DNA of 64,000 nt from Glycocaulis sp050485565 (GTDB lineage: Bacteria; Pseudomonadota; Alphaproteobacteria; Caulobacterales; Maricaulaceae): assembly GCF_050485565.1 (NCBI RefSeq), contig NZ_JBJHBQ010000001.1:310001-374000 (forward strand). The letters run 5' to 3'. Shown here piece by piece: positions 1-8,203 of the stretch. The position numbers were made by a program, and so were the translations under genes. Below the pieces are notes generated by a model. It searched no databases. It saw nothing but the letters and a program-made list of their open reading frames with translations, and was not told where the DNA came from. Position 1 is the first letter of the stretch, and the number at the start of each line of letters is the position of its first letter.

Positions 1-990
1 CGCGGCAAGGCCATTCATCTTCGCGCGGTGATTGAAGGCTTTCTGGCCAGCCACTTCATCCTTGCCGCCCCAGGCGGCCAGCGGCGCGGCCTGCAGCGCG
101 CGGCCATAGGAGAAGGTCAGCGGCCAGGGCAGGTCAAAGCCCGCATTCATGATGTTGAGGTGCGCAGTCGCATCCACATCCGACTGCCCGCCCGACAGGA
201 AGGCGATGCCCGGCACGGAGGCCGGCACGCAATTGGTCAGGCACTGCACCGTCATCTCGGCGACCTCCTCGCGGCCCGCCTGCGTGGCGCAATTCGTGCC
301 GGAGATCACCATGTTGGGTTTCAGGATAGTGCCTTCCAGCACCACGCCCTGCTCGAACAGCTCGGCATAGAGGCGCTTTAAGCCAAACTCGGTCACCTCG
401 TAGCAGCGGTCGATATCGTGGTCGCCATCCATGATGACTTCGGGCTCGACGATCGGCACGATACCCGCTTCCTGGCACAGCATCGCATAGCGCGCGAGCG
501 CGTGCATATTCGTGTTGATGCAGTACTGGGACGGTACGCTCTCATCGCCGCCAGCGCCGATATTGATGACGGCGCGCCATTTGGCAAAGCGCGCGCCAAG
601 CGCGTGATACTCGGCCAGGCGCTCGCGCAGGCCATCAAGCCCCTCGGTAATCATCTCGCCCGGCGCACCGGCCAGCGGTTTGGCGCCGGTATCCACCTTG
701 ATGCCCGGCACCGCGCCCGTCTTGGCGATCAGCTCGGCCAGCGGCGTGCCGTCCTTGGCTTTCTGGCGCAAGGTCTCGTCATAGAGGATGACACCGGAGA
801 TATGCTCGCTCATCGCCGGTTCGGTGCGGAACAGCATTTCGCGCCAGTCCCGGCGGCTGTCCGCGGTCGATTCCAGCTTGATCGTGTCAAAGCGCTTTTT
901 GATCGTCCCGGTGGATTCGTCCGCCGCCAGAATGCCCTTGCCCGGCGCGACCATGCGCATCGCGGTTTCGTAGAGCGCATCAATATCCAT
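1..990 (-). CDS. fba: Fructose-bisphosphate aldolase class I (C-terminus cut by window edge)
   Basis: Cleaves fructose 1,6-bisphosphate to dihydroxyacetone phosphate and glyceraldehyde 3-phosphate by Schiff-base chemistry in the cytoplasm. About 330 codons are visible, beginning MDIDALYETAMRMVAPGKGI and including the ADESTGTI motif near residues 23-30, KWR at 138-140 and the Schiff-base lysine in GTILKPN (K224). The family is about 340 residues long, so only the last few residues are missing. The start ATG is preceded by a GGGGGAG ribosome-binding site. It is the third gene of a gap-pgk-fba glycolytic unit, 53 bases after pgk. Identity is clear from the motifs; the stop codon lies outside the window. 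Confidence 0.95.
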   Translation of the reverse strand, partial: MDIDALYETAMRMVAPGKGILAADESTGTIKKRFDTIKLESTADSRRDWREMLFRTEPAMSEHISGVILYDETLRQKAKDGTPLAELIAKTGAVPGIKVDTGAKPLAGAPGEMITEGLDGLRERLAEYHALGARFAKWRAVINIGAGGDESVPSQYCINTNMHALARYAMLCQEAGIVPIVEPEVIMDGDHDIDRCYEVTEFGLKRLYAELFEQGVVLEGTILKPNMVISGTNCATQAGREEVAEMTVQCLTNCVPASVPGIAFLSGGQSDVDATAHLNIMNAGFDLPWPLTFSYGRALQAAPLAAWGGKDEVAGQKAFNHRAKMNGLAA

Positions 991-1043
991 GTTTCAAACT
1001 CCCCCGTATTGCCTGCTGATCGCGTGCGTGTGCGGCACTATTG

Positions 1044-2273
1044 CTAGGACGCAGTGTCCATATCCGTTTGTGCGGTTTGCCGCAAAACCTCGATGCCGGG
1101 AAGGGATTTGCCTTCCAGCCATTCCAGAAATGCCCCGCCGGCCGTCGAGATGAAGGTGAAATCACCGGCAATGCGCGCATGATTGAGCGCGGCCACCGTA
1201 TCACCGCCGCCTGCGACCGCCACCAGCTCGCCCTCGCGCACGCGCTGGGCGGCAAAGCGGGCCGCCTCCACCGTGCCGGTATCAAACGGCGTCATCTCGA
1301 ACGCACCCAGAGGCCCGTTCCAGACCAGCGTCTTTGCGCTCTCGATGGAATCGGCCAGCGCATCAATCGTCGCCGGGCCGCAATCGAGAATCATCTCGTC
1401 GCGGGCAATTTCATCGAGCCCCGCCACGCGCCGGGCGGCTTTCGCTTTCAGTTCGCGCGCCACCACCACGTCTTCGGGCAGCAGGAGCTGGCAGCCGGAC
1501 TTTTGCGCTGCCGCGATGATTTCGCGCGCGGTGGAGAGCAGGTCCGGCTCATAAAGGCTTTTGCCGACATCGGTGCCCTTGGCGGCGAGGAAGGTGTTGG
1601 CCATCGCGCCGCCGACAAAGAGCCGGTTCACCTTGGTGACCAGATTCATCAGAAGATCGATCTTGGTCGACACTTTCGCCCCGCCGACAATCGCCAGCAG
1701 CGGGCGCTCAGGATTGTCCAGCGCCGCCGCCACATGGTCGGTCTCCCGCTGCAGGGCGAGGCCGGCATAGGCGGGCAGCAGGCGCGCCACGCCTTCGGTA
1801 GAGGCATGGGCGCGGTGCGCCGCCGAGAAGGCATCGTTTACATAGACATCGCCAAGCGCGGCCAGCTGCGCAGCGAAGTCAGGATCGTTGGCCTCTTCGC
1901 CCGCGTGAAAGCGCGTGTTCTCCAGCAGCAGAACCTCGCCATCCTTCAGCTCGGACACCGCCTTTTCGGCCAGCTTGTCTACACAGTCACCGGCAAAGCG
2001 CACCGGCGCGCCGAGCAGTTCGGACAAGGGTGCGACGACAGGTTTCAGGCTCTGGCCAAGTTCGGGCTTGCCCTTCGGGCGGCCGAAATGGGCCAGCAGG
2101 ATCACCTTTGCACCTTTTTCGGTCAGATGCTGGATGGTCGGCAGGGCTGACTTCAGGCGCGTATCATCGCTGACCTTGCCATCGGCCATCGGCACGTTGA
2201 AATCCACACGCACCAGTACGCGCTTGCCGGAAACCTGCGCGTCTTCCAGACGGGCAATCTTGCCTTCGCTCAT
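1044..2273 (-). CDS. pgk: Phosphoglycerate kinase
   Basis: Transfers phosphate between 1,3-bisphosphoglycerate and ADP in glycolysis and gluconeogenesis. The 409-residue protein has the normal family length, with the substrate-binding RVDFNVP at residues 22-28, HFGRPKG at 62-68, the ENTRFH segment, the VGGAKVSTK loop and the nucleotide-binding AVAGGGDTVAAL near the C-terminus. It lies 15 bases downstream of gap on the same strand and is followed by fba, so the three are almost certainly one transcript. Nothing is unusual about it. Confidence 0.98.
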   Translation of the reverse strand: MSEGKIARLEDAQVSGKRVLVRVDFNVPMADGKVSDDTRLKSALPTIQHLTEKGAKVILLAHFGRPKGKPELGQSLKPVVAPLSELLGAPVRFAGDCVDKLAEKAVSELKDGEVLLLENTRFHAGEEANDPDFAAQLAALGDVYVNDAFSAAHRAHASTEGVARLLPAYAGLALQRETDHVAAALDNPERPLLAIVGGAKVSTKIDLLMNLVTKVNRLFVGGAMANTFLAAKGTDVGKSLYEPDLLSTAREIIAAAQKSGCQLLLPEDVVVARELKAKAARRVAGLDEIARDEMILDCGPATIDALADSIESAKTLVWNGPLGAFEMTPFDTGTVEAARFAAQRVREGELVAVAGGGDTVAALNHARIAGDFTFISTAGGAFLEWLEGKSLPGIEVLRQTAQTDMDTAS

Positions 2274-2288
2274 GGGTCTGTTCAGTTC

Positions 2289-3299
2289 CTAGATCAGCCG
2301 GCCCATCGCCACCGCCGTATCGATCATACGGCAGGCAAAGCCCCATTCATTATCATACCAGGTCATCACGCGCGCCAGTTTGCCGCCGATCACATTGGTC
2401 TTGTCGATGGCCACGATGGATGAGCGCGGATCGTGATTATAGTCGATGGAGACGAGCGGCAGGGTGTCATAGCCGAGCACGCCCTTCATCGGGCCGTCAG
2501 CCGCCTCGCGGATCGCGGCGTTGATTTCCTCGATGCTGGTCTCGCGCCCCGGCGTGAACACCAGATCGATGACCGAGACATTCGGGGTCGGCACGCGGAT
2601 GGCCGAACCATCAAGACGGCCCTTCAGCTCCGGCAGCACCTCGCCTACAGCTTTCGCTGCGCCGGTCGTCGTCGGGATCATCGACATGGCGGCAGCGCGC
2701 GCGCGGTGCAGATCCTTGTGATTGCGGTCCAGCGTCGGCTGGTCTCCCGTATAGGCGTGGATGGTCGTCATATGACCGTGCTCGATGCCGATGGCGTCAT
2801 TGAGCACCTTGGCGACGGGCGCGAGGCCGTTGGTCGTGCACGACGCGTTGGAGACGATCACATCGTCTGCGGTGAGGCTGGTATGATTGACGCCATAGAC
2901 GATGGTCTTGTCGGCATTCTTGGCAGGGGCCGAGCAGAGCACGCGCTTGGCACCGGAGGAGAGGTGCGCGGAGGCCGTCGCCTTGTCGTTGAACTTGCCG
3001 GTGCATTCCAGCACCAGATCAATGCCCAGATCCTTCCAGGGCAGCTGGGACGGATCGCGGTTGGAGACCTTGGTGATCTTGCCAAAGCCGGCATCGAACC
3101 CGTCTTCAAACAGCTTGATCTCGCGCGGATAGCGGCCGTGCACGCTGTCATAGGTCAGCAGGTGCGCATTCACCTCCGGCGTGGCGCTGTCATTGATCGC
3201 AACGACCTCCACCTCATGCCAGCGCTGATGCTCCAGCACCGCCCGCAGGGCCAGACGCCCGATACGGCCAAACCCGTTAATCGCCACCCGAAGAGCCAT
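2289..3299 (-). CDS. gap: Glyceraldehyde-3-phosphate dehydrogenase, type I
   Basis: Oxidises glyceraldehyde 3-phosphate to 1,3-bisphosphoglycerate with NAD(P). The protein is 336 residues, with the Rossmann motif INGFGRIGR at residues 7-15 and the catalytic cysteine in SNASCTTN (C154), followed by the expected NHTSLTADD and HAYTGDQ segments. The reading frame is open a further 79 codons upstream, but that stretch is low-complexity translation of intergenic palindromes. The ATG chosen has AAGGAG 7-8 bases ahead and gives the standard N-terminus MALRVAINGFGRIGR. It is the first gene of the gap-pgk-fba unit. Confidence 0.97.
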   Translation of the reverse strand: MALRVAINGFGRIGRLALRAVLEHQRWHEVEVVAINDSATPEVNAHLLTYDSVHGRYPREIKLFEDGFDAGFGKITKVSNRDPSQLPWKDLGIDLVLECTGKFNDKATASAHLSSGAKRVLCSAPAKNADKTIVYGVNHTSLTADDVIVSNASCTTNGLAPVAKVLNDAIGIEHGHMTTIHAYTGDQPTLDRNHKDLHRARAAAMSMIPTTTGAAKAVGEVLPELKGRLDGSAIRVPTPNVSVIDLVFTPGRETSIEEINAAIREAADGPMKGVLGYDTLPLVSIDYNHDPRSSIVAIDKTNVIGGKLARVMTWYDNEWGFACRMIDTAVAMGRLI

Positions 3300-3467
3300 G
3301 ACGCGCTCCTTCAAAAATCCGCTAGAAACTTTGGGAACCCTGCAGCGGCAGCTCCGCGCCGGGCAATTGCGCACGGGGTTTAGACGCTTCCCCACGCCAC
3401 GTCCATACACGAGCGGCGATGCTTTGCGGCTGGGGCGGCCGGAATAAGCAGGAACGCCGAAACACCG

Positions 3468-3493
3468 GGGTCCCCGCCCCCGAGCGGGGACCC
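3468..3493. repeat. G/C-rich hairpin, copy 1
   Basis: A perfect 10-base-pair inverted repeat, GGGTCCCCGC against GCGGGGACCC with a six-base loop. It resembles the hairpin at 3630-3655, which shares the outer GGGTCCCC/GGGGACCC arms. I read the two as members of one small palindromic repeat family in the argE-gap gap. Confidence 0.6.
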
Positions 3494-3629
3494 AGACAAT
3501 CTTGCCGGCACCCCGCCTTCCCGGCATTTCACACACATGAGCCGACGCGGAGGGAAGTGTTACAACTGGATCCCGGCTTCCGCCGGGAAAACGCGGACGA
3601 TGGAGAGGTCCGGTGGCGTTCTGAAAACT

Positions 3630-3655
3630 GGGTCCCCCGTCGGGGCGGGGGACCC
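3630..3655. repeat. G/C-rich hairpin, copy 2
   Basis: A perfect 10-base-pair inverted repeat, GGGTCCCCCG against CGGGGGACCC with a six-base loop. It shares its outer arms with the hairpin at 3468-3493 and differs in the inner pairs on both arms, so pairing is kept. Confidence 0.6.
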
Positions 3656-3725
3656 CGGTGGAAAGCCCCCACGCAGCCAGACACCTTCCCCGTAAACGGG
3701 GGAGGACAACTTTGAAGCAGCTGCT

Positions 3726-4883
3726 TTAGGCGCTCAGGCGCTGTTCCAGCTTTTTCAGGAAGACCATGCAAGCTTCGAGCTGGCTTATTTCAACAAACTC
3801 GTCCGGCTGGTGGGCCTGATCGATATGGCCGGGTCCGCAGATCACCGCTGACATGCCGCCATCCTGAAACTGCCCGCCTTCCGTGCCGTAGGAGACGACG
3901 CGCGGCGCATTATCGCCGGTCAGGGCGCGGGCAATGCCTTCGGCCTCGCCGTTCGTTTCAGGCCGCAAGGGCGGCACGTTGGACACTTCAGTGATGCGGA
4001 TGGAGGCGTCCGGCGCGGTGCGGCGCATATCGGCTTCCACCTCAGCGGCCAGTTCGCGCAGGCGCCGGCCCACGCCGGGGCCGTCATCCCAGGGCGCCGG
4101 GCGCATCAGGGCTTCAAACCAGGCGTCCTTGGCGAGGATATTCATCGCCGATCCGCCACCCATCCGGCCAATGGTCAGCGTGCCAAAAGGCGGGTCGAAC
4201 GGGCTGTCTTCAGGAGCAGCCGCGCGCAGCGCCTCGCCTTCGCGGCGCAGGAAATCCATCAGGATCACGGCGTTGGTCACCGCGCACGCACCGGCATTGA
4301 TCAGGCTGGAATGGGCTTCGCGGCCGGTGATCTCCACACGCACCGAATAGAGCCCCTTATGGCCCGTCACCACCTTCATGCCTGTGGGCTCGCCCACCAG
4401 CACGGCAGAGGGTTTGGGACGCCCGGCGGCAATCGCTTCGATCATGGAGGGTGCGCCCTGACAGCCCACCTCCTCATCATAGGAGAGCGCGAAATGGACC
4501 GGGCGTTTGAGGGGTGCAGCCGCCAGATCGGGCGCGGCAGCCAGCGCGCAGGCGACAAAGCCCTTCATGTCGCACGTGCCGCGCCCGTAGAGCTTGCCTT
4601 CTTTCTCGGTGAGCACGAACGGATCGGTCGACCAGTTCTGGCCATCCACGGGGACCACATCGGTATGGCCGGAGAGCACGACCCCGCCATCGGTTTCCGG
4701 TCCGATAAAGGCATGCAGATTGGATTTCTGCCCGTCCGCGCTCGGCACGCGCTCGCAGCGCGCGCCCAGCCCGGTCAGATAGTCTTCCACCCAGTCAATG
4801 AGGGCGAGATTGGAATTGCGCGAAGTGGTGTCGAACGCGATCAGGCGTTCAAGCAGCGCAATGGCTTGCGGGCTCCGGCTCAT
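3726..4883 (-). CDS. argE: Acetylornithine deacetylase (M20 family)
   Basis: Hydrolyses N-acetyl-L-ornithine to ornithine and acetate in arginine synthesis. This 385-residue M20-type zinc enzyme has metal ligands in SGHTDVVP (H73, D75), the bridging aspartate in GRGTCDMKG (D105), the catalytic DEEVG (residues 136-140) and the late ligand histidine in GPGHIDQAHQPDE. Length and the GTEGGQF segment match ArgE rather than DapE. Its start overlaps the stop of the FKBP gene by four bases (ATGA), so the two are translationally coupled. A related M20 amidohydrolase is possible but less likely. Confidence 0.88.
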   Translation of the reverse strand: MSRSPQAIALLERLIAFDTTSRNSNLALIDWVEDYLTGLGARCERVPSADGQKSNLHAFIGPETDGGVVLSGHTDVVPVDGQNWSTDPFVLTEKEGKLYGRGTCDMKGFVACALAAAPDLAAAPLKRPVHFALSYDEEVGCQGAPSMIEAIAAGRPKPSAVLVGEPTGMKVVTGHKGLYSVRVEITGREAHSSLINAGACAVTNAVILMDFLRREGEALRAAAPEDSPFDPPFGTLTIGRMGGGSAMNILAKDAWFEALMRPAPWDDGPGVGRRLRELAAEVEADMRRTAPDASIRITEVSNVPPLRPETNGEAEGIARALTGDNAPRVVSYGTEGGQFQDGGMSAVICGPGHIDQAHQPDEFVEISQLEACMVFLKKLEQRLSA

Positions 4884-5608
4884 TCGCGATCCGGCAGGCC
4901 AAGCAGTTCGAGCTGGAAGACCAGCGCTGCGTTGGGCGGGATCGGCCCGCCCGGCGTGCCGCGCGCGTCATAGCCAAGCTCAGGCGCAATATAGAGCGTC
5001 CACTTCTCGCCGACGCGCATCAGCGGCAGGGCCTCGACCCAGCCTGCGATCAGGCGGTCGGACGGAAATTCTGCCGGTTCACCGCGCGCATAGGAGCTGT
5101 CGAACTCGCTGCCATCCAGCAGCTGGCCTGCGTAGTGGACGCGCACATACTCGCCGCGCACCGGAGAAGGATTATCCGGGCCGGCCGCCCGCTCGATCCG
5201 GAATTGCAGACCCGAGGGCGTGTTGTAGACGCAAGGCTGCTCGGCATTGCGGTGAAGGAATTCTTCGGCCATCGCGCCATTGTAATCGGCGCTGGACTCG
5301 TCCTCGCCGCGCTCGCGCGCAGCAAAGCTGTGCAGCGGCAGGTCGCCATGCTCACACCCGCGCGCCATGCGCAGCTCGCGCTGGAATATCGCAGCCGCCC
5401 GATCCTCTTCGCTCATCCCTTCCACGCGGGTACGGAAGGCTTCAGCGCTTTCTTCCGGCTCCAGAGGGGAGAGCGTGATCGTCTCCTCACCGGTATCCAC
5501 GGCGGGCGGCACGGTGGTTTCTTCCACCGGCGCGGGCGCGTCACGCTCCCCGCAGGCGGCGAGCACAAGAGCGGCGATCGAGGCGGTTATCGCAAGGCGA
5601 GTCAGCAT
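4880..5608 (-). CDS. FKBP-type peptidyl-prolyl isomerase, lipoprotein
   Basis: Likely catalyses proline cis-trans isomerisation of proteins in the periplasm. The N-terminus is a lipoprotein signal with the lipobox LAAC (C19), then an acidic linker, an N-terminal helical region (about 40-120) and a C-terminal FKBP domain (about 130-240) with VRVHYAGQLLDG, LIAGWVEALPLM and GGPIPPNAALVFQLELL. The overall design resembles Mip/FkpA-type folding factors. It overlaps argE by four bases, an odd partner functionally, so the linkage probably reflects a shared promoter only. Confidence 0.88.
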   Translation of the reverse strand: MLTRLAITASIAALVLAACGERDAPAPVEETTVPPAVDTGEETITLSPLEPEESAEAFRTRVEGMSEEDRAAAIFQRELRMARGCEHGDLPLHSFAARERGEDESSADYNGAMAEEFLHRNAEQPCVYNTPSGLQFRIERAAGPDNPSPVRGEYVRVHYAGQLLDGSEFDSSYARGEPAEFPSDRLIAGWVEALPLMRVGEKWTLYIAPELGYDARGTPGGPIPPNAALVFQLELLGLPDRE

Positions 5609-5676
5609 GAAATATCTCCTGGGCTGGCCGGGGTCATAGCGGGCCAGAGTGCTGGATTCATAGCAGATGAAGCCGT

Positions 5677-6207
5677 TCAGTCACCCGCCGCATCAGTCAT
5701 TGCCGACGGCATGGAGGTGAGAACATGCGGCCAGACGCGCTCGAAATAGGCGAAAGCCGTATCCCATGCCTCGCCCTCACCCCAGCCTGAATGGGTCAGG
5801 CTGACGCGGGTCAACGCCCCGTCCAACGGTTCAAAGCGGATAAGGAGATGCGTGTGGTGAGGCCGCACTTCGGTCATGTAGGGCGGCAGGGCCCAGCTGA
5901 CCGAGAGCATGCGGTTTTCCTGATATCCCAGAATGATCGTCTCTTCTGATCCGCGCTGGCCGGGCTCGGCATCGGGTGCGAAGAAAAGCTCGAACGGGCC
6001 TTGCGGGCGCAGCTCGATGTTCGATGCAGGCGCGAAGAAGCTGGCAATGCCCTCCTGCGTGGTCCAGAGCTGCCAGGCTTCGTCGACGGGCAGTTCCACC
6101 ACCACGCTGGCGGTTACGGCCCGCTCCGGCATGGGCGCAGGCCGTTGCTCTGCCCATGCCGGAGCGGCCAAGAAAACCAGCAGTGCGGCAGCAGCAGCAA
6201 CTCGCAT
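5677..6207 (-). CDS. Exported SRPBCC (AHSA1-like) protein
   Basis: A 176-residue protein with a cleavable signal peptide (MRVAAAAALLVFLAAPAWA then EQ). It has an SRPBCC/START-like lipid- or ligand-binding fold suggested by VVVELPVDEAWQLWT at the start, GPFELFF in the middle and THLLIRFEPLDGALTRVSLTHSGWG towards the end. This is the AHSA1/activator-of-Hsp90 type, usually cytoplasmic; an exported form is less common. The ligand is unknown. Its ATG shares one base with the stop of the upstream S9 peptidase gene, so the two are translated together. Confidence 0.75.
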   Translation of the reverse strand: MRVAAAAALLVFLAAPAWAEQRPAPMPERAVTASVVVELPVDEAWQLWTTQEGIASFFAPASNIELRPQGPFELFFAPDAEPGQRGSEETIILGYQENRMLSVSWALPPYMTEVRPHHTHLLIRFEPLDGALTRVSLTHSGWGEGEAWDTAFAYFERVWPHVLTSMPSAMTDAAGD

Positions 6208-8138
6208 CAGTCCAGCCCCAGAACATCCCTCAGGAAGAGTGTCTCGGCCTCGCGCTGGAAGTCGCGGTTGGACTGCCGGGCAAAGCCATGGCCCTCATCA
6301 AGTGCAACAAGATACCACGGATCACCGCCCGCCTCACGCACGGCGGCGAGAATCTGCTCGGCCTCCGAGAGCGGCACGCGCGGATCATTGGCACCCTGAA
6401 TGATGAAAAGCGGCGCCGTGATGCGGTGGGCGTGATTGGCAGGCGAAATGCTCTCCAGGAACTCGCGCACTTCCGGGTCACGCTCATCGCCATATTCGGC
6501 GCGGCGCAGATCCTGCCGGTAGCCGGCCGTGTTCTCCAGGAAGGTCACGAAATTGGAGATGCCGACAATATTGATGCCGCCCGCCAGCCGGTCCGAGTAA
6601 TGCATCAGCGAGGCCAGCACCATATAGCCGCCATAAGACCCGCCATAGACGACCACGCGGTTCTCATCGAGATCGGGCTGGGTGGCGATCCAGTCGAGCA
6701 GCGCGCCGATATCGCGCACCGAGTCCTCGCGCAGGAACACATTGTCCAGATTGACATATTCGTTCCCGTACCCGGCCGAGCCGCGCACATTGGGCACGAC
6801 AACCGCCGCGCCCAGCTCGTGCTGCCAATACTGGAAGGCAGCATTGAAGCCGGGGCGGGCCTGCGCTTCGGGGCCGCCATGGATGGAGACAATCACCGGA
6901 TAGGGACCGTCGCCGGGCGGACGATGCACAAAGGCGGGAACTTCCAGCCCGTCAAAGCTCTCATAACTGATAAGTTCAGGGGTCTGGAAGCGGCTGGTGT
7001 CGAGCCCGCCCACTTCAGACTGGGTCCAGCGGACCAGCTCCTGCCAGGACAGATCATAGGTCCAGGCGTCACCGGGCGAGGCAGCCGAGCTGTGGGTGAA
7101 GCCGATAAGCGAGCCATCGGCGCTGAAACTGATGGCACCGATCAGACCAACCGGCAGGTCCGGGGCGGGCAGACGCTCACCACTGGCCGCATTGATGATG
7201 TAGATTTCCGAGATGCCGCCTTCATTGGTCGTGTAGGCGATGGTCGAGCCATCAGGCGACAGGGCCATGACCTGCACGTCCCAGTCATGCTCGGCAACGA
7301 CGCGCTTTTCACCGCCATCCAGCGGGATTTCCATGATCCGGCGGAACTCAGACCCCTCGTCGGTCACCACGAAGATGGAATTGCCGTCGGCCGCAAAGCG
7401 TGCCGCGCCATAGGCATTGGTCTCATCGGGATTGATCTGGGTGAGCGTGCCATCCTGGATGTCCAGCACGTAGAGCCGGGACTCGTTGATCGAGAAATAG
7501 CGCCCGATCAGCAATTTCGACCCGTCCGGCGACCAGTCCACCGGGCTCATCGCGCCTTCGCCCTGCAGGATTTCCTGCGCGGTCGTGGGGTCGGCCGGAT
7601 CAGCCATGTAGACCGTGTAATCGGCATCGCCCCAGCCGGCAGCCGCCCAGGCAATCATCCGCCCGTCACGTGACCAGGAGAAACCCTGATTGCGGATCTG
7701 GTCGGTGGTGAACTGGATGGAGCGTGATTGTTCGGGATCGAACAGGAAGCCCTGAAAGAACTCGTCCCCGCCGACATCGCGGCTGAAAAGAAACTGGCCG
7801 GAGCCATCAGGGCGGACGGTCGCGCCACTGGTGCGCTGGTCATAGAAGGTGATCTGGCGGCGCGCGCCCATGGGCTGGGCGACGTGGTGGATCTGGTCGG
7901 TCTCGCCAAAACGCGTGGTGATGTAGATGCCGCCATCGGGGGCAAAATCGGAGAACATCGCTCCGCGCACATTCTGATACTGGCGCAAACGCTCGCGCAC
8001 CTCGCCGGGAATCTCCGGGATGTTTTCCATCACCAGATTGCCGCGTGTCACCCGTTCCGGGGCACTCTGCGCCAGAGCAGGCGCGGCCAGTATCGCGGCC
8101 ACACACACCGCGGCGGGCAGGATCATTCTCATCAACAC
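6207..8138 (-). CDS. Exported S9 family peptidase (prolyl oligopeptidase / acylaminoacyl-peptidase type)
   Basis: A 643-residue serine peptidase that probably cuts short peptides in the periplasm. It has a signal peptide (ends ALAQS), an N-terminal beta-propeller with repeated WSPDGS/SPDGSTIAY blades (about 50-390) and a C-terminal alpha/beta-hydrolase domain. The triad is the serine in GGSYGGYM, the aspartate in QGANDPRVP and the histidine in DEGHGF. An HGGP oxyanion motif is present. It lies 65 bases downstream of the M16 peptidase gene and overlaps the SRPBCC gene, making a small peptide-degradation cluster. Confidence 0.92.
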   Translation of the reverse strand: MLMRMILPAAVCVAAILAAPALAQSAPERVTRGNLVMENIPEIPGEVRERLRQYQNVRGAMFSDFAPDGGIYITTRFGETDQIHHVAQPMGARRQITFYDQRTSGATVRPDGSGQFLFSRDVGGDEFFQGFLFDPEQSRSIQFTTDQIRNQGFSWSRDGRMIAWAAAGWGDADYTVYMADPADPTTAQEILQGEGAMSPVDWSPDGSKLLIGRYFSINESRLYVLDIQDGTLTQINPDETNAYGAARFAADGNSIFVVTDEGSEFRRIMEIPLDGGEKRVVAEHDWDVQVMALSPDGSTIAYTTNEGGISEIYIINAASGERLPAPDLPVGLIGAISFSADGSLIGFTHSSAASPGDAWTYDLSWQELVRWTQSEVGGLDTSRFQTPELISYESFDGLEVPAFVHRPPGDGPYPVIVSIHGGPEAQARPGFNAAFQYWQHELGAAVVVPNVRGSAGYGNEYVNLDNVFLREDSVRDIGALLDWIATQPDLDENRVVVYGGSYGGYMVLASLMHYSDRLAGGINIVGISNFVTFLENTAGYRQDLRRAEYGDERDPEVREFLESISPANHAHRITAPLFIIQGANDPRVPLSEAEQILAAVREAGGDPWYLVALDEGHGFARQSNRDFQREAETLFLRDVLGLD

Positions 8139-8203
8139 ATACTCCCTTTGTCTGTCCGGCAGGCGGGCACCAGGCCCGTCATAAGGCTGGATGCGCGGGG
8201 AGC

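Larger units (their letters stand above)
3300..3725. other. Intergenic region upstream of gap, filled with palindromes
   Basis: These 426 bases between argE and gap carry no convincing gene. The part next to gap must hold the gap promoter. The middle and distal parts contain at least two strong G/C hairpins (listed separately), a CCGGCTTCCGCCGG inverted repeat near 3570-3583 and a CCCCGTTTACGGGG hairpin near 3689-3703. The last may help terminate argE transcripts, but no clear uridine run follows it. Confidence 0.6.

Noticed and set aside
3300..3536. 79-codon N-terminal extension of gap
   Set aside because: It lies on palindromic intergenic DNA and adds sequence absent from the family; the internal ATG has a good ribosome-binding site.
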